Source: DATBVX01 sp963724625 (GTDB taxonomy: Bacteria; Pseudomonadota; Gammaproteobacteria; Steroidobacterales; Steroidobacteraceae). From it: a stretch of DNA of 64,000 nt. The notes under the pieces were generated by a model that was not told where the DNA came from, made no database searches, and saw only the letters and a list, made by a program, of their open reading frames with translations. Position 1 is the stretch's first letter. The number at the start of each line of letters is the position of its first letter. Below are positions 32,561 to 41,222 of this stretch, piece after piece. A program made the position numbers and the translations under genes. Location of the stretch: NCBI GenBank assembly GCA_963724625.1, contig CAVRVO010000030.1, positions 62,001 through 126,000 on the forward strand, in the 5' to 3' direction.

Positions 32561-34009
32561 GTGTCTACACAGCCGAAAGATCTTGAAGCACTGGTCGGGC
32601 AGAAATACCGCCACGGATTCGTGACGGACATCGAATCCGACACGCTGCCGCCGGGCCTCAACGAGGATGTCATCCGCGCGATTTCGCTCCGCAAGCGCGA
32701 GCCCGCGTTCATGCTCGAATGGCGCCTGAAGGCATATCGCCACTGGCTCACCATGCAGGAGCCGCGCTGGGCACGCGTGCACTACAACCCGATCGACTAT
32801 CAGTCGATCTCCTACTATTCGGCGCCGAAGCCAAAAGCGAATGCGCCCAAGAGTCTCGACGAAGTGGATCCTAAGCTGCTCGAGACGTACGCAAAGCTCG
32901 GCATCCCTTTGCACGAGCGCGCCAAGCTGGCGGGCGTTGCTGTGGATGCAGTCTTCGACAGCGTTTCGGTCGCAACGACTTTCAAGGAGCGCCTGAAGCA
33001 GGCGGGCGTGATCTTCAGCCCGATCTCGGAAGCGATCCAGCAGCATCCGGAGCTGGTCGAGAGGTATCTGGGCTCGGTGGTGCCGCACACCGACAATTTC
33101 TTCGCCGGCCTGAACTCCGCTGTGTTCACTGACGGCTCCTTCGTGTATGTGCCGAAAGGCGTGCGCTGTCCGATGGAGCTCTCGACCTACTTCCGGATCA
33201 ACGCCGCCAACACCGGCCAGTTCGAACGCACGCTGATCATCGCTGACGAGGGCAGCTACGTAAGTTACCTGGAGGGTTGTACGGCGCCGATGCGCGACGA
33301 GAACCAGCTGCATGCAGCGGTGGTGGAGCTCATCGCACTCGACGATGCGCAGATCAAGTACGCCACGGTGCAGAACTGGTATCCGGGTGATGAGCAGGGG
33401 CGCGGCGGGATCTACAACTTCGTCACCAAGCGCGGTGACTGTCGCGGGCGCAACTCACGCATTTCCTGGACGCAGGTCGAGACCGGGTCCGCAATCACGT
33501 GGAAGTACCCGAGCTGCGTGCTGCGCGGTGAGAACTCGATTGGCGAGTTCTACTCCGTGGCAGTTGCCAACAACTACCAGCAAGCCGACACCGGCACCAA
33601 GATGATCCACATTGGTGCCAACACGCGCAGCACCATCGTGTCCAAGGGCATCTCGGCAGGGCACGGGCAGAACACCTATCGCGGCCTGGTGAAGATCCTG
33701 CCGACGGCGACCGGCGCGCGAAATTTTACCCAGTGCGATTCACTGTTGATGGGCGATCAGTGTGGCGCACACACCTTCCCTTATGTGGAAGTGCGCAATC
33801 TCACCGCCATCGCAGAGCACGAGGCGACCACTTCGCGCATAGGCGATGACCAGTTGTTCTATTGCCAGCAGCGCGGCCTGAGCGAGGAGGACGCGGTGAA
33901 CGTGATCGTGAGCGGCTTTTGCAAGAACGTGTTCAAGGAACTGCCGATGGAATTTGCCGTTGAAGCACAGAACCTGTTGAGCGTGAGCCTGGAAGGCGCA
34001 GTGGGCTGA
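32561..34009 (+). CDS. sufB: Fe-S cluster assembly scaffold protein SufB
   Basis: 482-residue scaffold subunit of the SufBCD complex where Fe-S clusters are built. The N-terminus (QKYRHGFVTDIESDTLPPGL), the central VPKGVRCPMELSTYFRINAANTGQFERT and the C-terminal QCDSLLMGDQCGAHTFPY with the functional Cys and nearby His are typical. GTG start with a GAGG site 10 bp after the regulator gene. A small departure is CTAPMRDE where CTAPRRDE is usual. sufC follows after 10 bp. Confidence 0.97.
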   Translation: MSTQPKDLEALVGQKYRHGFVTDIESDTLPPGLNEDVIRAISLRKREPAFMLEWRLKAYRHWLTMQEPRWARVHYNPIDYQSISYYSAPKPKANAPKSLDEVDPKLLETYAKLGIPLHERAKLAGVAVDAVFDSVSVATTFKERLKQAGVIFSPISEAIQQHPELVERYLGSVVPHTDNFFAGLNSAVFTDGSFVYVPKGVRCPMELSTYFRINAANTGQFERTLIIADEGSYVSYLEGCTAPMRDENQLHAAVVELIALDDAQIKYATVQNWYPGDEQGRGGIYNFVTKRGDCRGRNSRISWTQVETGSAITWKYPSCVLRGENSIGEFYSVAVANNYQQADTGTKMIHIGANTRSTIVSKGISAGHGQNTYRGLVKILPTATGARNFTQCDSLLMGDQCGAHTFPYVEVRNLTAIAEHEATTSRIGDDQLFYCQQRGLSEEDAVNVIVSGFCKNVFKELPMEFAVEAQNLLSVSLEGAVG

Positions 34010-34019
34010 GGAAACCTGA

Positions 34020-34787
34020 ATGACTCAACCCCTGCTCAAGATCACCGATCTGACCGTTGCGGCGGCCGGCAAGACCATTCTCAACGGCGTTGACCTCGAG
34101 CTGCCCGCAGGCGAGGTGCACGCGCTCATGGGCCCAAATGGCTCGGGCAAGAGCACGCTGGCACAAGTGCTCGCGGGCCGAAGCGACTACACCATCCTGC
34201 GCGGCGAGGTCACCTACAAGGGCCAGGACCTGCTGTCGATGCCGGCTGAGGAGCGTGCACGCGCCGGTGTGTTTCTGGGCTTCCAGTACCCGGTCGAAAT
34301 TCCCGGCGTCAACAATGTGTACCTGCTCAAGGCGGCGCTCAATGCGCAGCGCCGGGCGCGTGGTCTGCCCGAGGTCGATGCCTTCGACTTCCTCGCCGTG
34401 GTGCGCGAGAAGATGAAGCTGATGCGCATGGACGAAGCATTTCTGAACCGCGGCGTGAACGAAGGGTTCTCCGGGGGCGAGAAGAAGCGCAACGAGATCC
34501 TGCAGCTTCTCGTGCTCGAGCCGACGCTCGCGATCCTCGATGAGACGGACTCGGGCCTCGACATCGACTCTCTCAAAGTGGTCGCCGAGGGAATCGAAAC
34601 ACTACGCCGCGCGGATCGCTCGATCCTGCTCGTCACTCACTACCAGCGGCTGCTGAGTCACGTGACTCCGGATCGCGTGCACGTACTCGCAGACGGTCGC
34701 ATCGTGCTGAGCGGCGACCGCACGCTCGCGCTCGAACTCGAGCAGCGCGGCTACGACTGGGTGAAGGCCAAGGCGAAGGTGGCATGA
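34020..34787 (+). CDS. sufC: Fe-S cluster assembly ATPase SufC
   Basis: 255-residue ABC-type ATPase of the SufBCD scaffold. Walker A is GPNGSGKSTLAQVL, the signature is FSGGEKKRNEILQ and Walker B is AILDETDSGLDIDSL. The ETDSGLD form is characteristic of SufC. It powers conformational change in the SufB-SufD dimer rather than membrane transport. Its TGA overlaps an ATG at 34784 by 4 bp, the likely original start of sufD. Confidence 0.97.
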   Translation: MTQPLLKITDLTVAAAGKTILNGVDLELPAGEVHALMGPNGSGKSTLAQVLAGRSDYTILRGEVTYKGQDLLSMPAEERARAGVFLGFQYPVEIPGVNNVYLLKAALNAQRRARGLPEVDAFDFLAVVREKMKLMRMDEAFLNRGVNEGFSGGEKKRNEILQLLVLEPTLAILDETDSGLDIDSLKVVAEGIETLRRADRSILLVTHYQRLLSHVTPDRVHVLADGRIVLSGDRTLALELEQRGYDWVKAKAKVA

Positions 34788-34839
34788 GCAGCGTTCCGGC
34801 ACTCGATGGCCTGCAGTCGTACCTCGCGGAGCACAGCGC

Positions 34840-36117
34840 ATGGCGGCGCGGCTGCCAGGCGGTGAGACCTGGAGTGCCTTGCGGAGCCAGGCGCTCGCGC
34901 GCCTGCTGCAGCTCGGCTGGCCGACGGCACGTGATGAGAGCTGGAAGTACGTACCGCTGCGGCTGTTGGAGAAGCGGGTCTTCGAAGCGCCGCCATCCGA
35001 GCCCGTACCCCTCGATGCGAACGCCCTGGCCGCGCGCACGCTCAAGCTTGCACCGGTAAATCGCCTGGTATTTGTCAACGGCATCCTCGTCCCGGCGCTT
35101 TCGAGCACGCTCGACACCAGCAATGGCATCGCGATCACTTCACTGGCAGCAGAACTCGAGCGCGATCCGGAGCAAGTACGTGCGCGCATGCGTATGCCGG
35201 GCGATGACGCGGAGGATCGGCTCGCCCTGCTCAATCTTGCATTTCTTGCCGATGGCGTCGACCTGCGTGTCCGGGCAGACGCCTCGCCGGCACCGGTCTA
35301 CCTGCAATTCGTGTCGTGCGGGGAACATCGCGCCAGCTACCCCCGCGTCTTGATCGATCTCGAAGCGGGCGCGCGTGCCAGCATCATCGAGCACTTCGTC
35401 ACGCTTGGAGATGCCGAAACCTTCGCCAACAGCGTGACTGACATCAGGCTGGGGAGAAGTGCACGACTCGAACACCTGATCGTCGCAGAGCCCAACGTTC
35501 ACAGCTTCGTGCTGAGCAGCATGGTTGCTGAGTTGGGGGCCGACAGCCGGCTCCTCGCACATCGGGTCCTGCTGAGCGGCCTGCTCAGTCGTTTCAGCCT
35601 GCGCGCGCATCTCGACGGCCGCGGCGCTGCTATCGACGCGAATGCGTTGCTGCTCGCCGACGGGCGCGAGCATCTCGAAGCGCACAGCGTGATCCGGCAC
35701 CGCGCCCCCGACACGCGCAGCGCCGAGCGCTTCCGCGGCGTGGCGGGCGATCGTGCGCGGGGGGTCTTCAACGGGCGCATCGTGGTCGAGCCCGGCGCGG
35801 CGCGCAGCGAGTCGCAACAGTCGAGCCGCAGTGTCCTGCTATCCGAGAAAGCAGAAATCGATTCGCGCCCACAACTCGAAATCCTTCACAACGATGTCAA
35901 GTGCAGTCATGGCGCTACCACCGGGCAACTCGATCCCGCCGTGCTCTTCTATCTCTTGTCACGAGGTATCGACCCACAAACAGCGCGTGCCCTGCTGATC
36001 TACGCCTTCCTGGATGACGTGCTGGCGAAACTCGAGCTGCCGCAGCTGCGCCATCAGCTTGAACGCCGCATCTCAAATGCGCTTCCCGATCAGCAGCGCA
36101 TCGAGGAATTCCTGTGA
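34840..36117 (+). CDS. sufD: Fe-S cluster assembly protein SufD (N-terminus probably frameshifted)
   Basis: SufD pairs with SufB on the SufC ATPase. The ATG at 34840 gives 425 residues (MAARLPGGETWSALRSQALARL, DESWKYVPLRLL), with the conserved core HNDVKCSHGATTGQLD near the C-terminus. The real start is probably the ATG at 34784, which overlaps the sufC stop (ATGA). From it, a plausible SufD N-terminus (MSSVPALDGLQSYLAEHSA) reads for 18-19 codons in another frame before meeting this one at about 34838. A single missing base there would join them. Without it, initiation at 34840 has no clear ribosome site. Confidence 0.9.
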   Translation: MAARLPGGETWSALRSQALARLLQLGWPTARDESWKYVPLRLLEKRVFEAPPSEPVPLDANALAARTLKLAPVNRLVFVNGILVPALSSTLDTSNGIAITSLAAELERDPEQVRARMRMPGDDAEDRLALLNLAFLADGVDLRVRADASPAPVYLQFVSCGEHRASYPRVLIDLEAGARASIIEHFVTLGDAETFANSVTDIRLGRSARLEHLIVAEPNVHSFVLSSMVAELGADSRLLAHRVLLSGLLSRFSLRAHLDGRGAAIDANALLLADGREHLEAHSVIRHRAPDTRSAERFRGVAGDRARGVFNGRIVVEPGAARSESQQSSRSVLLSEKAEIDSRPQLEILHNDVKCSHGATTGQLDPAVLFYLLSRGIDPQTARALLIYAFLDDVLAKLELPQLRHQLERRISNALPDQQRIEEFL

Positions 36118-37376
36118 ATACAGTCACCAAACACGCGCGCAGCGGCGCCGATTCCAAGCCGTTCGACGTGCAACGGGTGCGCCGTGATTTTCCGATCCTG
36201 AGCCGTGAGGTGGCGGGGCATCCGCTCGCCTACCTCGACAATGCCGCGTCGGCGCAGCGGCCGCAGAGCGTCATCGACGCGGAAGCTCACTACTACTCCG
36301 AGATTCACGCCAATGTGCACCGTGGCGTGCACACCCTGAGCCAGCTCGCGACCGAAGCGTACGAAGGCGCGCGCGAGAAGGTACGCAGCTTCATCAACGC
36401 CGGCTCGGTGCGAGAGATCGTGTTCGTGCGCGGCACGACCGAGGCCATCAATCTGGTGGCGCAGAGCTTCCTGCGGCCCAGCCTCAAGGCCGACGATGAA
36501 ATCCTCATCACCTGGCTGGAACACCACTCCAACATCGTGCCGTGGCAGTTGCTCGCCGGGCAGACAGGTGCGCGCTTGCGTGTCGCACCGATCAACGCAG
36601 CGGGCGAAGTGGATGTCGCCGCGTTGGAGTCGATGCTGTCGACGCGCACACGACTCGTCGCCATCGCCCACGTCTCCAATGCGCTCGGCACGATCGTTCC
36701 GGTTCGCCGCATCATCGCGGCCGCCCACGCGCGCTCGATCCCGGTGCTGCTCGACGGCGCACAAGCCGTGCCGCACCTAAGCGTCGACGTGCGGGAACTC
36801 GATTGTGATTTCTATGCCTTCTCCGGCCACAAGATGTTTGCACCAACCGGCATCGGAGTGCTCTACGGGCGTGAGCAGCTGCTTGAAGCAATGCCGCCGT
36901 GGCAGGGCGGCGGTGACATGATTCTCAAGGTCAGTTTCGAAGGCACGACCTTCAACACGCTGCCGCACAAGTTCGAGGCCGGCACTCCGAACATCGCCGG
37001 CACAGTCGGCATGGGCGCGGCTATCGACTATCTCGAGAACCTCGGCATGGAGCGCATTGGTGCGTACGAGCACGACCTGCTCGAGTACGCGACCAGGGCG
37101 CTACAGTCCGTTTCCGGATTGCGCTTGATCGGCACCGCGGCCGAGAAAGCGTCGGTGCTGTCGTTCGTGCTCGACGGCATCCACGCGCACGACATCGGCA
37201 CGATCCTCGATAGCGAAGGGATCGCGATTCGCACCGGTCATCATTGCGCGATGCCGGTCATGGACTTCTTCGGCGTCCCCGCAACGGCGCGCGCCTCGCT
37301 CGCGTTCTACAACACGCGCGAGGAGATCGATCGCCTGGTTGCCGCGCTCGCCAAGGCGCGCGAGGTTTTCGGCTGA
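36114..37376 (+). CDS. sufS: Cysteine desulfurase SufS
   Basis: 420-residue PLP enzyme that takes sulphur from cysteine for cluster assembly. GTG start overlapping the sufD stop (GTGA). The PLP Lys lies in FYAFSGHKMFAPTGIGVLYG, and the persulphide Cys in RTGHHCAMPVMDFFG near residue 370, the class II (SufS) arrangement on a short rigid loop. A lead of about 18 residues precedes the fold (VRRDFPILSREVAGHPLAYLDNAA). The sulphur acceptor here is SufU, encoded next. Confidence 0.97.
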   Translation: MNTVTKHARSGADSKPFDVQRVRRDFPILSREVAGHPLAYLDNAASAQRPQSVIDAEAHYYSEIHANVHRGVHTLSQLATEAYEGAREKVRSFINAGSVREIVFVRGTTEAINLVAQSFLRPSLKADDEILITWLEHHSNIVPWQLLAGQTGARLRVAPINAAGEVDVAALESMLSTRTRLVAIAHVSNALGTIVPVRRIIAAAHARSIPVLLDGAQAVPHLSVDVRELDCDFYAFSGHKMFAPTGIGVLYGREQLLEAMPPWQGGGDMILKVSFEGTTFNTLPHKFEAGTPNIAGTVGMGAAIDYLENLGMERIGAYEHDLLEYATRALQSVSGLRLIGTAAEKASVLSFVLDGIHAHDIGTILDSEGIAIRTGHHCAMPVMDFFGVPATARASLAFYNTREEIDRLVAALAKAREVFG

Positions 37377-37819
37377 TGGACCTCAAGGACCTGTATCGCG
37401 ACGTGATCATCGATCACAACCGTCAGCCGCGAAACTTCGGCCGCCTCAACCCGGCCGACGCACACGCCGAGGGTTTCAATCCCCTGTGCGGAGATCGACT
37501 CGAGCTCTACGTGACTCTCGAGGGAGAGCGCCTGAAGGACCTCAAATTTGAAGGAAAAGGTTGTGCCATTTCAGTGGCTTCTGCATCACTCATGACGGAA
37601 ACTCTCAAGGGTAAGACACGCGCGGAAGCGCAGCGCTACTTCGACGAAGTACATGCCCTCCTCACCCAGGCCGGCCACGTGCCGACGCTCGATCTCGGCA
37701 AGCTCGCCGCTCTTTCCGGCGTGCGCGAATTTCCGGTGCGCGTGAAATGCGCCAGCCTTTGCTGGCACACGCTCAACGCGGCGCTCGCGCGGCAGGCCCA
37801 ACCCGTTTCGACCGAGTGA
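37376..37819 (+). CDS. sufU: SufU-type Fe-S assembly / sulphur-transfer protein
   Basis: 147-residue IscU-fold protein. The ATG at 37376 overlaps the sufS stop by one base. Three cysteines occupy the usual sites (NPLCGDRLELY, GKGCAISVAS, CASLCWHTLN), and the insert between the second and third Cys (QRYFDEVHALLTQAG) marks SufU rather than IscU. In Bacillus, SufU is a zinc-dependent sulphurtransferase that receives sulphur from SufS; that role is assumed here. No SufE is present, which fits SufU replacing it. Confidence 0.94.
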   Translation: MDLKDLYRDVIIDHNRQPRNFGRLNPADAHAEGFNPLCGDRLELYVTLEGERLKDLKFEGKGCAISVASASLMTETLKGKTRAEAQRYFDEVHALLTQAGHVPTLDLGKLAALSGVREFPVRVKCASLCWHTLNAALARQAQPVSTE

Positions 37820-37821
37820 GC

Positions 37822-38373
37822 ATGCGCGCCTACGAAAATGAGCCGGTGGTGATCGAGCGCGACGTGCGCGCCGTGGTGATTCCTGCCGGCATCAATGTCA
37901 CTTTGCGCCCGGGACAGGCGGGCTACATCACGCAGGCGCTCGGCGGCAGCTTCACCGTGTACATCGAGGGCAACCTGTTCCGCATTGCAGGCGAGGATGC
38001 CGATGCGATCGGCAAGGAGCCCAGCAAGCCAATCGAGCTGCCGCCGAATGCGACCGAAGAGGATGTGCGCACACTGGTCTGGAACCAGATGCGGACCTGC
38101 TACGACCCGGAGATTCCCATCAACATCGTCGATCTCGGGCTCGTGTATGAGTGCGAGATCCAGCACAACGACGACAACACGCGCAGCGTCAGCGTGAAGA
38201 TGACGCTGACCGCCCCGGGCTGCGGGATGGGCGACATCCTGGTACAGGACGTGAAGGAAAAGATCGAGATGATTCCGACCTTGCGTGAAGTGAAGGTCGA
38301 GCTGGTGTTCGATCCGCCGTGGAATCAGTCCATGATGTCGGACGCAGCGCGACTGCAGACGGGGATGATGTAG
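37822..38373 (+). CDS. sufT: SufT (MIP18/DUF59 family Fe-S maturation protein)
   Basis: 183-residue protein. The ATG at 37822, 2 bp after sufU, is chosen over an upstream in-frame start. It has an N-terminal beta-rich extension (VVIPAGINVTLRPGQAGYITQALGG) and a C-terminal MIP18 domain with IPINIVDLGLVYECE and the motif TLTAPGCGMGDIL, whose Cys is conserved. SufT proteins help cluster delivery under high Fe-S demand in Staphylococcus and are common in suf operons. A Rieske protein gene follows by 12 bp. Confidence 0.92.
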   Translation: MRAYENEPVVIERDVRAVVIPAGINVTLRPGQAGYITQALGGSFTVYIEGNLFRIAGEDADAIGKEPSKPIELPPNATEEDVRTLVWNQMRTCYDPEIPINIVDLGLVYECEIQHNDDNTRSVSVKMTLTAPGCGMGDILVQDVKEKIEMIPTLREVKVELVFDPPWNQSMMSDAARLQTGMM

Positions 38374-38385
38374 GCCTGATATCCC

Positions 38386-38703
38386 ATGAGCATCCGCTGG
38401 ATCGATGTGGCGCCCGCCGATGCCGTCCCTCCAGGCGAGCATCGCGTCTTCGACATCGACGACACACCGGTCGCGGTCTTCAATGTCGACGGTGAGCTGC
38501 TTGCGATCCATGACATCTGCACACACGACGGGGAAACGCTGACCGGCGGCCCGGTCGAGGGCACCGAGATCGTCTGTCCCCGGCATGGCGCACGTTTCTC
38601 GCTACGCACGGGCGAAGTGCTGGCGCCGCCGGCGTATGAGCCGGTGCGCACTTACGGCGTACGCGTCGCAGACGGACGCCTGTGGCTGGAGGCGGAGGAG
38701 TGA
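38386..38703 (+). CDS. Rieske 2Fe-2S ferredoxin
   Basis: 105-residue soluble Rieske protein without signal or membrane segment. The ligands are in CTHDGETL (Cys-x-His) and CPRHGARF (Cys-x-x-His), about 17 residues apart, as in dioxygenase-type ferredoxins and NirD. Spacing to sufT is 12 bp, so it looks like part of the suf transcript. It may supply electrons to cluster assembly or be a client of it; no partner oxygenase is nearby. The stop overlaps the GTG of sixA. Confidence 0.92.
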   Translation: MSIRWIDVAPADAVPPGEHRVFDIDDTPVAVFNVDGELLAIHDICTHDGETLTGGPVEGTEIVCPRHGARFSLRTGEVLAPPAYEPVRTYGVRVADGRLWLEAEE

Positions 38704-39209
38704 AACGCCTCACGCTGGTGCGGCACGCCAAGTCCGACTGGAAGATTGCCGGGTTGAAGGACTTCGATCGCCCGCTGAGCCGCCGCGGCCTGAAAGAGGC
38801 GCCGGGCATGGCCCAGCGGCTTGCCGAGCAGAAAGCGCACGTGGATCTGCTGATCACGAGCCCCGCTGTGCGAGCGCTCGAAACGGCGCGCTTCTTCGCC
38901 AAGGCGCTCGACTACCCCCTGCGGCAACTCAAGTCAGAGGATCGCCTGTATCTGGCGCGTCCCGCGGAGATCCTGGACGTGATCCGCGGTGTCGGCACAC
39001 GCGTGCAGCACCTCATGATCTTCGGCCACAACCCCGGCCTGAGTGAATTCGCGCAGCAGATCACCGCTGAGTCCGAGCTGGGCGAGCTGCCGACCTGCGC
39101 CGTGTATTCGATGGAATTCGAGATTGATAAGTGGTCAGAGGCGCGCTTCGGCGCAGCGCGCAACGCTTCTTTGAGCCAACCGCGGAATTTTCTGGATCTG
39201 TTGTCCTAG
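38700..39209 (+). CDS. sixA: SixA-type phosphohistidine phosphatase
   Basis: 169-residue histidine phosphatase of the RHG superfamily. The GTG at 38700 overlaps the Rieske stop (GTGA). The N-terminal LVRHAKSDW motif carries the catalytic His; the second His is in IFGHNPGLSEF, with the acidic residue between. E. coli SixA dephosphorylates histidine on the nitrogen PTS protein PtsO. It is the last gene of the suf run and its 3' end overlaps the convergent GNAT gene by 4 bp. A role linked to SUF is not expected; read-through transcription is likely. Confidence 0.9.
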   Translation: MKRLTLVRHAKSDWKIAGLKDFDRPLSRRGLKEAPGMAQRLAEQKAHVDLLITSPAVRALETARFFAKALDYPLRQLKSEDRLYLARPAEILDVIRGVGTRVQHLMIFGHNPGLSEFAQQITAESELGELPTCAVYSMEFEIDKWSEARFGAARNASLSQPRNFLDLLS

Positions 39210-39715
39210 CGCGGCGCGCCGGCGGTATCCAGCCAGCGCTGCAGCAGTGCCAGGTCGAGCCAGCGATTGAATTTGCGGCCCACTTCCCGCAGCAGCGCGA
39301 CCTGTTCGAAGCCGAGTGCCTCGTGAAAGCGGATCGACGCGGTATTGGCCGCATCGACACCGGCGATCATCACGTGCTTGCCCAGCGCGGTGGCGCGCGG
39401 AAACAGCGCCTGCACCAGCTCGCTCCCGATCCCCTGCCCACGACAGTCTTCCCGCACGTGCACGGTATGCTCGACTGTGTATCGGTACCCTGGCCAGGGA
39501 CGAAAATCGCCAAAGGTCGCAAACCCCATGACACCTGTGGCATCGCGCGCAACCAGCACCGGGTAGCCATGGACGACCCGTCCGCTCCACCACTCGAAGC
39601 GGTTCTCGAGCGTCACCGGCTCGTTGGAATAAACCGCAGTAGTGCGCGCGATGACCTCGTTGTAGATCGCGAGTATCCCGGTCAGATCCGCTTCGGTCGC
39701 ATCGGCGATCAGCAT
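39206..39715 (-). CDS. GNAT N-acetyltransferase (phosphinothricin acetyltransferase-like)
   Basis: 169-residue acetyltransferase. The ATG at 39715 gives IADATEADLTGILAIYNEVI, the normal start of the PAT/YncA group. Acetyl-CoA-binding motif A is VREDCRGQGIGSELVQALF; VDAANTASIRFHEALGFEQV follows. Members acetylate amino acids such as methionine sulphone or sulphoximine as well as phosphinothricin; substrate cannot be fixed here. Its start overlaps the 3' end of sdaA by 7 bp, so it is probably co-expressed with sdaA. Confidence 0.88.
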   Translation of the reverse strand: MLIADATEADLTGILAIYNEVIARTTAVYSNEPVTLENRFEWWSGRVVHGYPVLVARDATGVMGFATFGDFRPWPGYRYTVEHTVHVREDCRGQGIGSELVQALFPRATALGKHVMIAGVDAANTASIRFHEALGFEQVALLREVGRKFNRWLDLALLQRWLDTAGAPR

Positions 39716-41073
39716 TCCGGCACGTTCACCGCGAGGCCGCCCTGCGATGTCTCCTTGTAGATCGATGACATGTCCCGTCCTGTCTGGCGCATGGTGGCGA
39801 TCACCTGGTCGAGCGTGACCTTGTGAGTGCCGTCGCCCCGGATCGCGAGACGCGCCGCATTGATCGCCTTGACGGCGCCCATCGCGTTGCGCTCGATGCA
39901 CGGAATCTGCACCAGGCCGGCAATCGGATCGCAGGTGAGGCCGAGATTGTGCTCCATGCCGATCTCGGCGGCGTTCTCGACCTGCTCGTTCGTGCCGTGC
40001 AGCGCCGCGACCAGGCCCGCCGCCGCCATCGAACAGGCCACGCCAACCTCGCCCTGGCAACCCATTTCCGCACCGGAGAGCGATGCATTCTGCTTGTAAA
40101 GCATCGCGATCGCGCCAGCGGTGAGCAGGAAGCAGATCACGCCATCCTCGTCCGCACCGGCCTCGAACCGGCAGTAGTAGTGCAGCACTGCAGGCACGAT
40201 GCCAGCGGCGCCATTGGTGGGCGCAGTGACCACTCGGCCGCCGGCCGCATTCTCTTCATTCACCGCGAGCGCGAACGCGTTGACCCAGTCCATCACGTCG
40301 AGCCCGCCGCGCGTGCCCTCGCTGGTAAGCATGCGATGCAGCCGCGGCGCGCGGCGACGAACCTTGAGGACGCCGGGCAGCAATCCCTGTGAGTTGAATC
40401 CTCTCTCTACGCAGTCCTGCATCACACGCCAGATGCGCAGCAGTCCCGAGCGAATCTCCACATCGCTGCGCCACGTGCGCTCATTGGCCAGCATGACTTC
40501 GAAAATCTCGAGCCCGCGCTCGCGTGCGATTCGCAACAGGTCGGCGCCGTTGCCGAAAGGATGGGGCACTGCCGTGGCAGGCTCGGAAGGCGGTGCTGCC
40601 GCCCCGGCGCCGCGGACGATGAAGCCGCCGCCGATCGAGTAGGACTCTTCCTGCTGCAGGACCCTCCCGGAGCTATCCAGCGCAGTGAAGCGCATACCGT
40701 TCGAGTGACCCGGTAGCACCTGGTTACGCAGATAAAGCAGGTCGAGGGGCTCGTCGAAGCTGATCTCGTGCTGACCCAGTAGATTCAATCGGCCGGTGGA
40801 GCGAACTCGCTGCACCGATGCCTCGACGTCGTCCGGATCCACCTCATCGGGGCGATTGCCTTCCAGGCCCGTGAGCAAGGCGCGATCGGTCCCGTGGCCG
40901 TGGCCGGTCAGAGCCAGCGAGCCATAGAGTTGGATCGCCACCTTTGCAGTGCGCGACAGCAGCCCCTGTCTTGCCAGGTCCTGCGCGAATTCACGCGCCG
41001 CGTTCATCGGACCCACAGTGTGTGAGCTCGATGGCCCGATACCGATCTTGAAGATGTCGAAGACGCTGAGCAC
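39709..41073 (-). CDS. sdaA: L-serine ammonia-lyase (single-chain, Fe-S type)
   Basis: 454-residue enzyme that deaminates L-serine to pyruvate. The beta domain comes first (MLSVFDIFKIGIGPSSSHTVGPM), followed by the alpha domain with TAPTNGAAGIVPAVLHYY. Cysteines in GCQGEVGVACSMAA, LTCDPIAGLVQIPCIERN supply the oxygen-sensitive 4Fe-4S cluster; the third Cys of the cluster set lies in these segments. It thus depends on Fe-S assembly, for which the suf operon is just upstream in the window. The GNAT gene follows with overlap; a large palindromic repeat lies upstream of the start. Confidence 0.96.
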   Translation of the reverse strand: MLSVFDIFKIGIGPSSSHTVGPMNAAREFAQDLARQGLLSRTAKVAIQLYGSLALTGHGHGTDRALLTGLEGNRPDEVDPDDVEASVQRVRSTGRLNLLGQHEISFDEPLDLLYLRNQVLPGHSNGMRFTALDSSGRVLQQEESYSIGGGFIVRGAGAAAPPSEPATAVPHPFGNGADLLRIARERGLEIFEVMLANERTWRSDVEIRSGLLRIWRVMQDCVERGFNSQGLLPGVLKVRRRAPRLHRMLTSEGTRGGLDVMDWVNAFALAVNEENAAGGRVVTAPTNGAAGIVPAVLHYYCRFEAGADEDGVICFLLTAGAIAMLYKQNASLSGAEMGCQGEVGVACSMAAAGLVAALHGTNEQVENAAEIGMEHNLGLTCDPIAGLVQIPCIERNAMGAVKAINAARLAIRGDGTHKVTLDQVIATMRQTGRDMSSIYKETSQGGLAVNVPEC

Positions 41074-41103
41074 CGATGCCTGACCTCAGAGTAGTCTCGA
41101 GAC

Positions 41104-41216
41104 GGTCTCCGACTCAGGGGACTCTTTTCGCGAACGCCGTGAATACGTCCCTGTAGGCTCCGTGAAAAACGTCCTATTTTTCACGGTCGCGAGAAAGAGT
41201 CCCCTGAGCCGGAGCC
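41104..41216. repeat. Composite palindromic intergenic repeat (family A, copy 1)
   Basis: Arms at 41104-41133 and 41187-41216 are near-perfect inverted copies (shared block CTCAGGGGACTCTTT). They enclose a 53-nt core at 41134-41186. The core contains TACGTCCCTGTAGGC and a 10-bp hairpin, CCGTGAAAAA with TTTTTCACGG. The core is about 85 percent identical to the reverse complement of the core at 47694-47747, while the arms differ. It fills the gap between sdaA and putA, both on the minus strand. Confidence 0.8.
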
Positions 41217-41222
41217 CTCCGA

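Noticed and set aside
32072..33313. 413-codon minus-strand frame opposite sufR and sufB
   Set aside because: Both plus-strand genes are clearly identified, and this frame has no ribosome site or family match.
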